From a virus: 64,000 nucleotides of DNA. The notes under the pieces were generated by a model. The model did not search any database. It was not told the DNA's origin and saw only the letters and a list, made by a program, of their open reading frames with translations. This document shows positions 47,098-56,700 of the stretch, in pieces. The stretch covers positions 1 to 64,000 of the IMG/VR virus record IMGVR_UViG_3300026184_000242, one strand, 5' to 3'. A program made the position numbers and the translations under genes. Positions within the stretch are counted from its first letter, which is position 1; every line of letters starts with the position of its first letter.

Positions 47098-48465
47098 ATG
47101 TCCCGCCTCAACACCCCGTCCCAGGCTGACCGCCCCCGCACCCACGAGGGAGCCCCTGCCCGCCGGCTGACCGCCATCCAGGCGCTGCGCCGGACGGTAC
47201 TGTCCGCCCTCCTGTGGGAGGACACCTTCTACGAGTTCGGTAGCGAAGGAGCCCAGCGGATCCGGGCCCAGGTTGCCCGTCTCGCGGAGACGGACCCGGA
47301 CCTGGAGACGGTGGCCGCTATGGCCGTCGAGGCGCGGGAGGAGCAGCACCTGCGTCATGTCCCCCTGCTGCTGGTGCGGGAGCTGGCTCGGTTCAGTTCC
47401 CCGCGCACCGCGCAGACCCTGGCCCGGGTGATCCGGCGCCCGGACGAATTGGGGGAGTTCGTGCGCATGTATTGGGAGGGGAGCACGGAGGGCCCGGCCC
47501 TTTCCAACCAGGTCAAGAAGGGGCTGGCGGAGGCGTTCCGCAAGTTCGACCGCTACCAGCTCGCCAAGTGGTCTACGGGAGACACGCGCAAGGGAGGGGT
47601 GCAGGGGCGGACGGTTTCGCTCCTGGACGTTATGCGGCTGGTCCACCCCAAGCCCAAGGACGCGGCCCAGGCGAAGCTGTGGGCCGATCTCAAGGCTGCC
47701 CCCCTGGCCCCTCCGGACACCTGGGAGACTCGGCTTTCCGGGGGCGAGTCGGCCAAGTCCGCCTTCCTGGACCTTCTGGAGCGGAACAAGCTGGGGTACA
47801 TGGCCCTGCTCCGGAACCTACGGAAGATGGATATGGAGGGGGTGGACTCCGATCTGGTCCGCCAGCGGCTCCTGGAAGGGGCCCAGAAAGCCCAGGCCCT
47901 TCCCTTCCGGTTCATCGCCGCAGCCCGCGCCGCCCCGCGCCTGGAGCCCACCCTGGATCAGGCCATGATCGAGTCCATGGGGGCCATGGACCGTCTCCCG
48001 GGCAAGACCCTGGTCCTGGTGGACCACTCCGGATCCATGTCTGCCCCGGTTTCCCGGCGGTCGGATATGAGGCGCTGGGACGCCGCCGCCGGCCTCGCCG
48101 TTCTGCTGGCCGGGGTGGCGCAGGAGTGCGAAGTTTGGTCGTTCGGAACGGACATTCAGGCGGTTCCGCCCCGCCAGGGCATGGCCCTGATCGACGCCAT
48201 ACACAAGGCCCGGGTGGGAATGAGCACCAACCTGGGGAAGGCCGTCAAGAATGCGCTGGTCGAGGATTGGGACCGCCTGGTGGTGATTACCGACGAGCAG
48301 TCCGGCGACCGGGTTCCGGAGCCCTCCACCGCCAAGCCGGCCTACATGATTAACGTGGCCCCATATGAGCACGGGGTCGGCTATGGAAGCTGGGTGCATA
48401 TCGACGGATTCAGCGAAGCCACCCTCAAGTTCATCCAGGCCCTGGAGAGCGAGGAGCTGTCCTGA
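47098..48465 (+). CDS. rsr: TROVE and vWA protein of Ro60/Rsr family
   Basis: The 455-residue product has a TROVE (HEAT-like ring) region at about 20-290, with PLLLVRELARFSSPRTAQTL, KKGLAEAFRKFDRYQLAKW, DVMRLVHPKPKD and NKLGYMALLRNLRKM. A vWA domain with MIDAS VDHSGSMSA (about 307-315) and VITDEQSGD (about 395) follows. It is the bacterial Ro60 orthologue that binds Y RNAs and misfolded RNAs and works with exoribonucleases in RNA quality control. CAAGGAG precedes the start. The neighbouring tRNA-like RNA units fit its known ligands. No RtcB or RtcA gene is present. Confidence 0.92.
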   Translation: MSRLNTPSQADRPRTHEGAPARRLTAIQALRRTVLSALLWEDTFYEFGSEGAQRIRAQVARLAETDPDLETVAAMAVEAREEQHLRHVPLLLVRELARFSSPRTAQTLARVIRRPDELGEFVRMYWEGSTEGPALSNQVKKGLAEAFRKFDRYQLAKWSTGDTRKGGVQGRTVSLLDVMRLVHPKPKDAAQAKLWADLKAAPLAPPDTWETRLSGGESAKSAFLDLLERNKLGYMALLRNLRKMDMEGVDSDLVRQRLLEGAQKAQALPFRFIAAARAAPRLEPTLDQAMIESMGAMDRLPGKTLVLVDHSGSMSAPVSRRSDMRRWDAAAGLAVLLAGVAQECEVWSFGTDIQAVPPRQGMALIDAIHKARVGMSTNLGKAVKNALVEDWDRLVVITDEQSGDRVPEPSTAKPAYMINVAPYEHGVGYGSWVHIDGFSEATLKFIQALESEELS

Positions 48466-48512
48466 CGGGCGGCTCCGCCACCAGCCCGCCTAAACCTCAT
48501 GGAGAGGACGCC

Positions 48513-49061
48513 ATGAAAGACGGAACACGCCGTTTGCTGAACGTACTCCGGGAAGCGATTCCCCTGGCCAGGGAGGAAGCCGAGAATGGCCACCTGGAGT
48601 TCGATACCTTCGGCCTGGCCGGACCTGCCTGCGGAACCGTGGCCTGCCTGATGGGGTGGGCGGCCCAAACCCCCTCCATGATCGAGGAGGGGCTGGCCCC
48701 CAAGGTAAGTTTCCCGGAAAGAAGTGGGTTCGGTACCTCTAAGGAGAACCCGCTGATCTTTTATTTCAACGGGCAACCCCTAACCAGTTTCAAGCAGATT
48801 GCCTTGTTCTTCGGTATTACGCTCAATATGACGGAGCAGATTTTCGGGATTTCCCGCATGGCCTGCCCCGCAGAGGACCTGAAATTCCGGGAGGAGAAAC
48901 TTCGAGCCCTGCTCCTGGAACGGCTGCTGGAGGAAGGGGAGCTTCTGGACGAGCCTGCGGCGGAGGTTGCCGCCTGCAAGGAGAAGGAGGCTCGGGAAGC
49001 GGCCACCCAGGCCACCCAGGTGATGCGGGAGAAACCCGCCCGGCATACGGAGTGCGTGTGA
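48513..49061 (+). CDS. Early protein, paralogue of 49328 gene
   Basis: The 182-residue product carries LEFDTFGLAGPACGTVACLM followed by GWAA (about 28-51), matched by LNFNTFG...CGTFGCLVGWAA in the gene at 49328. Both have a helical C-terminus rich in Glu/Ala. The start has GAGGACGCC. The conserved CGTxxCLxGWAA motif has no known function to me; two cysteines may bind metal. Confidence 0.65.
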   Translation: MKDGTRRLLNVLREAIPLAREEAENGHLEFDTFGLAGPACGTVACLMGWAAQTPSMIEEGLAPKVSFPERSGFGTSKENPLIFYFNGQPLTSFKQIALFFGITLNMTEQIFGISRMACPAEDLKFREEKLRALLLERLLEEGELLDEPAAEVAACKEKEAREAATQATQVMREKPARHTECV

Positions 49062-49318
49062 TGGACGAGCAAGAGCTTCCCCGGTACCGCTGCCACAAGG
49101 AGGTGTGGGCGGTAAAGATAAAGGCCATCAAGAACAACCCGGAGGAGGGCTGGCAAATTATCCCGGCCGACGAGGGCTACCCGGCCATCCATGTTCCCTA
49201 TAGCTACATGGAGAAGCATAACCCGGTCCCCGGTGGATACTACGTGGTCTACGAGGACGGGTACGAGAGCTGGAGCCCGGCCGAGGCCTTCGAGGCCGGA
49301 TATACCCGGATTGACTAG
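49061..49318 (+). CDS. Conserved small phage protein
   Basis: The ATG at 49061 overlaps the previous stop (TGATG); a GTG at 49052 is an alternative. The 85-residue product has YRCHKEVWAVKIKAI, GWQIIPADEGY and PGGYYVVYEDGYESWSPAEA, a pattern widespread in phage hypothetical proteins. Function unknown. Confidence 0.75.
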   Translation: MDEQELPRYRCHKEVWAVKIKAIKNNPEEGWQIIPADEGYPAIHVPYSYMEKHNPVPGGYYVVYEDGYESWSPAEAFEAGYTRID

Positions 49319-49327
49319 GAGGATGCC

Positions 49328-49888
49328 ATGAGCAAGGAAAGGGAGCGGATCGAGGCCCTGGTTCGCAACGCCTTCCCACGGGCCTGGGAGGCCTATGACG
49401 AGGGCAGGCTGAATTTCAACACATTCGGTCACCACAAGGAGGAATGCGGGACCTTCGGGTGCCTGGTGGGGTGGGCGGCCATAGAGGACGGGGGCCGGGA
49501 AATCGGCCTTTACCCGAGCTGGAATTGCGGAGCCTTGGACGTGCGGAATTCGGAGGGGAAAAGCCTGCTAGATGGCCAATGGGGGCGGACCCTGTCCGAT
49601 TTCTTTGGGATTGCCCAGGATGAATCCACCCTTCTTTTTGGAGGGAACCACCAACACCTCTTTTGGGAAATGCACGGTCACGGTGACCTTCTCCCCAATG
49701 AAGATCCGGGAATTTCGAATATATCCGACGACCTGGAGCTGGAGCTACGGGAGAGGCTCGCCCGCCAGATCGTGGCCAGGATGCGCGAGGAGGAAGGGTT
49801 GCCACCCGACATGGAGGAGGACGACGGTCAGGAGGCTGCCCAGGAGGTCCAGGAGTTCCTGCGCAGCGAGGCAACCGTCACCGCCTGA
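49328..49888 (+). CDS. Early protein, paralogue of 48513 gene
   Basis: The 186-residue product shares the LNFNTFG...CGTFGCLVGWAA motif (about 28-52) with the gene at 48513. The start has TAGGAGGATGCC. The C-terminus is acidic and helical. The two copies flank a conserved small protein. Function unknown. Confidence 0.65.
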   Translation: MSKERERIEALVRNAFPRAWEAYDEGRLNFNTFGHHKEECGTFGCLVGWAAIEDGGREIGLYPSWNCGALDVRNSEGKSLLDGQWGRTLSDFFGIAQDESTLLFGGNHQHLFWEMHGHGDLLPNEDPGISNISDDLELELRERLARQIVARMREEEGLPPDMEEDDGQEAAQEVQEFLRSEATVTA

Positions 49889-50054
49889 GCGTTTCGCCCG
49901 CCCCGTTCTTCAACAGGCGCGGCCACTCCTGGTGGGGCGGGCACTATTCGACGGGCCCTGGGGGCAACGCTCCTTGGTTGTTGGTTGGCGCTGACAATCG
50001 CCCCTGGGCCCACCTTTCGGCCCGTCAGGGATCCCGCCACCACCTGGGTGGGAT

Positions 50055-50080
50055 CCCGCCGCAATGGCGGGCCCCTTTTT
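50055..50080 (+). terminator. Terminator in 200-bp gap after 49328 gene
   Basis: A stem CCCGCC/GGCGGG with a 5-base loop is followed by CCCC and five T residues. The gap 49889-50090 also holds GCCCGCCCC/GGGGCGGGC and GGGATCCC repeats, and no other gene. Confidence 0.65.
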
Positions 50081-50090
50081 GGAGGACGCC

Positions 50091-50423
50091 ATGTTTCCAA
50101 GGTGTTTGCAGGTGAAGCCGACCCTTAAACCGGTGGTGGTCCAGGTACATCGCCGCTCCTATGCCCACCAGGAGCAGGGGATTTCGGGGGCCATGGGGCG
50201 AGCTATCGCCCATTTCCGGAAGGATTCGGTGGTGGGGCTCATGGTCGCCACCCCGTTCGGGATCCGCCCCAGCATTCGGGGAAACCATGATGTTGTGTGT
50301 GGGAGGCTGGACCGCCTCCCGGAATGGATGGGAAACAGAGGACGCCAGAATGCCTACCAAGGAACGCGAGACGAGCATGCCGAAGTTCCCGCAGGAAACC
50401 GAGAGCCCGTCGGAGCCCGATAA
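50091..50423 (+). CDS. Possible early protein, unknown
   Basis: The ATG has a perfect GGAGGACGCC leader and the first 65 residues look coding, but the rest overlaps the next gene by 74 bases with shadow-like sequence. It may be a real overlapping gene or a frame-shifted one. Confidence 0.4.
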   Translation: MFPRCLQVKPTLKPVVVQVHRRSYAHQEQGISGAMGRAIAHFRKDSVVGLMVATPFGIRPSIRGNHDVVCGRLDRLPEWMGNRGRQNAYQGTRDEHAEVPAGNREPVGAR

Positions 50424-50712
50424 CCGGGTCCTGGTGACGGTTAGAACCCGCGCTTACATGCGGGCCAGCCCGAATACGGAGCGAAAGGAGGACCCTTGGG
50501 CCGGCTATCCCGAAGCCGACGAGGAGGTCGAGGTGATCGCCCTGGGGCTTTGTTGCGGGAACTGGAGCTACGTCGTGCGCGGCACCGACGGGGAGAGTAT
50601 CTATCAGGTAAACCCGCATTACACCACCCACACCCAGGGCTCCAAGGCCGACCTGCCGAAGGGGGACTGTGGGTCGATCCTTGTCCACGAGGGTCGCGTC
50701 CCCGAGGACTGA
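50350..50712 (+). CDS. Last early-strand gene, unknown (120 aa)
   Basis: GAGGACGCCAGA precedes the ATG. The acidic product has RVLVTVRTRAYMRASPNTER and a central EEVEVIALGLCCGNWSYVVR. It ends one base before the convergent polyvalent gene stop. Function unknown. Confidence 0.65.
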   Translation: MPTKERETSMPKFPQETESPSEPDNRVLVTVRTRAYMRASPNTERKEDPWAGYPEADEEVEVIALGLCCGNWSYVVRGTDGESIYQVNPHYTTHTQGSKADLPKGDCGSILVHEGRVPED

Positions 50713-50713
50713 C

Positions 50714-53700
50714 CTACTCCAGCCCCTGGCTTTCCAGGGTCTTTATGGACCGCCGGAAGATTTCATTCTTCCGGCGGTTTAGTTCTTCGATCTTGCGCCG
50801 CTTCTCCTCCGGATCCAGGTAGGGGGTTCGGTAAAGCTCCTCCACCTGATTGTTGATCTCCCGGATGGTCCGGTAGTTCTTGCGCAGGAAGTCGTGCTCC
50901 CGAAGCTGCTTCTCGTGGCTGGTGAGCAGGCTGCGCTTCTGCTGGGGGAGGTGGCGGTTGCGGTAGCTCCGCGCCGTGTTCATGGTCTTGTCGGCGTCCA
51001 CCATCAGCTCGTAGAACCGCTTCTCGTAGTACGTGTTGTGCTCCGGGCCGGTGCCCCGGTAGAGCGCCCCCAGCACCGGCCAGTCCTGTAGCTCGGTGCT
51101 CGGCGGGTGCGGGTAGTCCAGCATGTTGCGGGCGAACACGTCCGTGGCCCCCAGGGCGTACATGCCGATGGGGCCCAGGTAGCCCCGGAAAAGGTGCTCC
51201 AGGCGGTCCGGAGACATACCGGTGGCCTGGCCCACCGCCCGCATGGTGTCGCTGGTCCAGGGGCCATACTGCGCCTGCGGGAGCAGCTCCTGCTCCCCTT
51301 CCGGGACGATGGGCCGGTTCGTGAAGAAGCTCCGGTTGGCGATTTCCTCCGCCAGCGGGGCCAGCACGTGCGGCACCGGGGCCGGGATCCCGTCTACCTC
51401 CACGTTCCCGAAGTTCAGGGTGTTCTCCAGGTCGAATTGGAGCGCCCGCATGGACTTGTCCAGCGCCTCCCGGTTGTGGAAGTACAACAGCTCCGCCAGC
51501 CGCTCCGGCACGTTGCCGAACAGAATCCCGATCTCGAAGGGCTTGGGGATCACCCAGTGCTCGCCCCCGGCGAAGAAGTGCCAGTATTGCTCCCGCTGCC
51601 AGGTTTCCAGGGCGTTGAACCGGTCGTCGTCCTTGTTCTGCATCCAGAGGGCCACCGACGCCAAGGCCAGACCCATGCCCTTGAAGGTGAAGGCCACGGG
51701 GTGCTGGAGCCCGTACCGCGCCAGCCGGTCGATGCCCTGGAGGCGGGCGTTCAGGAAGGGCACGGTGCTGGCCATGAAGCGCACCACCGGGTTATCCCCG
51801 CGCTTTGAGAAATCCATCATGTCCTTGGCCTCGAAGGCCGCCTCCAGGTTGGACTTCCCGGCCCGCTTGGCCGCCTTGTAGTAGGCCAGGCGGTTGGCGT
51901 TCTCCGAGCGCACCGACAGGGATTCCCATTTGTCGTTGGCCCGCGCCATGAGCTTGACCGGGCTCCCCCACGCGCGGCGCTTGCGGTCGTGGGCCCTGAG
52001 CAGGCGGCGGGTCACCTTGGTCATGGCCGAGGGGTCCTGAGCGTGGAGATAGCCGCCGTAGAAGCCACCACCAGCCGCCCACATTGCGATCATGTCCGGG
52101 TCCTCCTCGTGGGCGTGGAACAGCTCCCGGACCCCGGAGAGGATCGGGGTGACGTTATCCCGCGACAGGACATAGGCCTGGCCCGTATCCCGGAGGAAGT
52201 TGCGAAGCATGAACTCCGGATTCCGCGTCACCGACCAGCGCAGGAGCTGGGTGGGGGCCCGGAAGGCCCGCGCCCATGGCCCCAGGGGCTTCTCCTGGAG
52301 GGAGCCCATGGCCCGCGCCAGGAGCTGGTTGTGGACCTCCCAGTATTCCGCCTGGCCGCCCCGGTACACCCGCATGATCCGGGCGTCGTCCGGCTGCGCC
52401 CAGTGGTACATCATCCGCATGCCCCGCCAGGCTTCATCGGGCAGGCTGTCCACGTCCACCCCGTCCTCGGCCAGGAGCCGCTTGACCTGCTCCATGGGCA
52501 CCGGGGCCTTGCGGAAGTTGGGCCGGGCCCGGGTCATAAGGTCGGAATGACCACCCAGGTTCTCCACGGCCATGGCCGCCGCATGGTTGCGCATGGAGGC
52601 GGTCAGGAGGTGGGCGGTGTTCATCAGCATGTTTTCGATCACGCTATTGATGTTGCTCCGCCCCCCACCCAGGCGCTTGATGGGGTTGGTCTGGTTGGCC
52701 AGGCTGCCCGCCGCCTTGGGGCCGCGAATGTCGTCCGCCTCGTGGACGCGGTAGAAGGGTACATAGTCCATATGCTCCCAATACTTCCGGGACTCCGGGT
52801 CGATCAGGCCGGAGGATTCCGCGAAGTTAAGCATCTGGTGGTTGAAGTCCGTCCACTCCTGCGCGGCCTGCTCGAACTCGGGGTGGAGACGCCCCAGGTC
52901 AATGGCGGCCTCGATCTCCTCGGGGGTGAACAGGCGCTCCCGCCCCTCCATCCATAGCCGCGCCGCCCGGCGCCCGGCCATATACCGTTCCCATAGATCC
53001 CACTCGTGCTGGATAGGGTCGAGAATATCCAGTAGACCCTTGCGGTTCGGCACCAGGGTGGCGGCACCGTCCTTGAACATGAGGGGCCCATGCAGGAGCA
53101 CGACGCGCATTTGGGCATCGGGAGTGGTGCTCATTCGGGCGGCGATATAGGCGCTGCTTTGCGGGGTCAGCGTGGTCTGGTCCCGCTGCTCCACAATATC
53201 CTCGGCGTATTTCAGCCCGTAGAACTTGTCCAGTCCGCCCTGCTGGAGCCGTTTGGCGAGCCCCTTGCGGCTGCGGAAAAACTCCTGGATCGGGCTACGG
53301 TGGGGGCGGCCGATCTTAGCCCCCATGGATTGAAGGTGCGGGTTGTCGCGGGGGTCGGATCCCTCGTTCGTGGCCAGGAGCGGATCCGCGCTGGCCTGGC
53401 TCAGGGCCTGCCGGACGGCGGCCTGGCCCTGGGGGGAAAGGCGCTGGTACCGCGCGCGGAGGGGGCCGTACTGCTGGAACCGGCGCTGGTTGGCCCGGTT
53501 CTCCGCCTCCAGCACCGCCACCTCGTCCTGGTTTCCCTGCTTGCGGGCCTTGGCCAGCCGGCGCTGGACCGTGCGGGCCCGGTGCTGGTCGCGGAAGGCC
53601 TGGTCCGGGCGGATACCCGCCTGGACGGCGTCCTCCACCAGGGAGCCCGCTTCCCCGGCCTCGTGCGGATTGCGGTGGCGCAGGGCGGCCCAAGACTCCT

Positions 53701-56700
53701 TGGAGCCTAGCTGCCAGTTGGCGGTCAGGCTTTCCCAGTGATCCCCCAGGGCACCGTCCAGCCAGCTACCCCGCAGGTAGCGGTAGGACCGGCCGATCAG
53801 GTTCCGCAGGTCCCGGTCGGTGAGCTGGAGCTTGAACCCTAGGCTGCGCAAGGCGGCCTTGATCGGCCCCAGGACCCGGTCCAGGAGGGTTGGCTGGGCC
53901 CCCTCCTCGGTCATTTCCGCTAAGGCCTCCTCGGCGGCCCTGCGGCGCTCTGAGACGACATTCAGGTCCAGGCCATGGGAACGCGCCGCCATCTGGACCT
54001 GCGCCGGGAACTGGTCGGCCACCTGATCCATATAGGAGTCGAGCTGCCCACCCAGGAGGGACCGGATCCCGTAGTGCCCCACCGTCTCATGCAGGAGCAC
54101 CTGCTGGGCCCGCTCCACGGAGGGCAGGTTGTCGGCCACCAGATAGACCTGGCCCGTAACAGGGTCGAATACGCCCTGGGTGCCCTTCTCGAAGCCGCGC
54201 TGACGAATCGGATGGGACAGCCGGAACGGGAGGTCGGAAACCGATTGCACCACCTGGAACCCGGGCCCGTGTCGCCAGCCCTCGGCAACCGGTTGCAGGC
54301 CCTGCTCGATGGTGTGGCGCGGCAGCCCTCCCTGTTCCTGCTGCTGGCTCGGCCAGTCCTGGAACAGTGGCTGGCCCTGCATGGCGGACTCGCGCATGGC
54401 CTCCGTCACCGGAAGCCGCCATACCTGCATCGTGTGGAAGGGGTCCTCGGTCAGCGTCCCGTTGAAGTGGGCGGCCAGCCCCGGGGTGCCCTCCGCCTCC
54501 ATGGCCTCCCGGAAGGTGGCTCCGGCCTCCATTTTCTCCAGCACCAGCCGCAGGGTATCAAGGTAGGGCCTGTCCAGGGATACCAGGCTCGTTCCATCCG
54601 GAAGGGGAATATCCCCCCGTTCCATGGCGGCGAGCTGCCCTTCATCCAGCGTATCGCCTTCGTAGCGCAGCTCCCCATTATCGTTGGGGATCTGGACGGT
54701 CGATGTCTCCGGCTTGGCCCCCCACTTCTTCGTGTACTTCTTGACGGCCTCGGGCAGGATCTTGTCGTAGTAGGCCTTCATGCCCTCGCCGCCCATTTCC
54801 AGGTCCAGGCCGGACAGGCTGGTGAACTGCATGCCCTGCCAGGGGCCGCTGGTGGGGCTGTGCGGCTCCTGCTCCAGGAGCCGGTTGGCCAGCTCCTGCC
54901 CCACGAAGCCCTGGACCTCCTTGACGCCCATTTGCCGGCGGAGAATCTCTCTCCCGTTGTGGTCGAAGGCGACGAGCTTGGGGTTCTCGAATGCCTTGGT
55001 CGTACCCTTGGGGACCTTCTCCCGTAGCTCCAGCCGGGTAACGTGTCGGGCCATGTTGTACCGGTGGGTCTGGGTGGAACCGGTGGTCCAGCCGATGGAG
55101 CTATACCCGTTCTCCGTGGCCCAACGGATCATCCGTTTCAGGACGAGGTTGGTCCAGCCGTTGCCCTCGAAGGGGGCTTGCGGAACCACCTTCCGGGAAA
55201 ACTCCTGCTGCTCCATCATGTCCTCGCGGTAGGGGGCCGGATCCACGTCCTCCCCCAGCCCAAAGAACTCCCGAACCTGGGCGTCAGTGGGCTCCTTGCC
55301 CTGGTAGCCGTGCTTGCGGCCCGCCTGGTGCCAGTCGGATTGGAGTTCCTCCAGGAACAGCATGGGGTTACCGTCCGCGTCCTCCCGATCCGTGAACCGC
55401 ACGTGGGCCAGAATGTTGGGCTCGCCCCGGAAGTGGGGGGCCCAGTAGGTCTCGCCCTTGCCTGCCGGAAGGGTCAGGGTCAGCTCGCGGTAGTTCTCCC
55501 CACCAGGGGATTTGAACTGGTCGTAGCTGGTGGGGGTCTGGCGGGGCTCGATCCGGGTGGCCACCATGGCCTTGGCCGCCTCCAGGTCCTGGAAGTGGCT
55601 AACACCTCCTCCGAAACCGGGGACGCGGTACTCCCCGGTTTCGGGGTCCTGGTCGATAACCATGACGACTCGCTTGAAGTTGATCGGGTTCTGGCCCTTG
55701 GCCATGTAGACCTTCCGGCCCCCGTCCTCCCCTTCCTGCCATTTCAGGCCCCCGGCCGGGGCCCCGCGCAGGTTCTCCTGCACCGTGACGTGGTTGTCGC
55801 GCAGGAAGTCCAGGACCTCCTGACGGCTGATCTTCTTGGGCCCCTCGAAGATCGTTCCCTGGAACTCGTCGCGGGCCGTGTCGGCCCGGTCGTCCAGGTA
55901 CTCCAGGAGTCCGGACCAGTCCAGCTCCTCCTGCTTGAAGATCCGCCCCTTTCGCGCCATCGTCTGGACGATCTGTTTGATCTGCTCCGGGGTGCCGGAA
56001 TTGGGCAGCCGGTTCGCCAGCTCGTGCTCCATCTGGTAGTAGAAGCCCGGGGCCACATGGGCCAGGTAGGGTTCGGAATCCTGGGGAATGCCGCCCTGGA
56101 GCGCGAGGGAGCTGAGGTCCCCCCGGGGGCCGGTGAAGGTGTCCAGGAACTCCAACTGGTTGTTGTTGGCGAAGCGGCTCAGGTTCGTCACCGAGGGCCC
56201 GGAGGGGCTGCGCAGGCGGGCGATGAAGGCGGACGCACCCGTCTGGTGGAGGGCCTGCAACAGCCGGGAGGCCCCCGTGCCCTGCTGGCGGGTACGGAGC
56301 GGGGCCATTTCCTCGGCGGTCATGGGCAGGAAGCCCACCACGTTGTGGCGGTGGTCCAGGAGAAGCAGGCCTTCTTCGTCCCCGACCTTGTTGGCCACGT
56401 ACTGGCGGGCGTCCTGGGCGCTCTCCAGGGTATCCCTCTGGTCCTGGGGCTCGACCCGGCGGAACCTGCGCTCCTCCACCGGGATCTGGTGGACCCGCCG
56501 CATGCCCGGGATGCGGTTCGCCTTCTGCCCCCGGTCCTCCGCCTTGGGGCCCTGGTCCTCGGTGAACTCACCGCCCGGGGCCACCACCACCATGCCTCGG
56601 AAATGGATGCCCGTTGCGGCCATGTTGCGGTTGAACCGGTCGGTGACGCGCTGGTCCAGGGCGGACTGCTGGGGGTTGCCCCCGGGATGGTTGTGGACAA

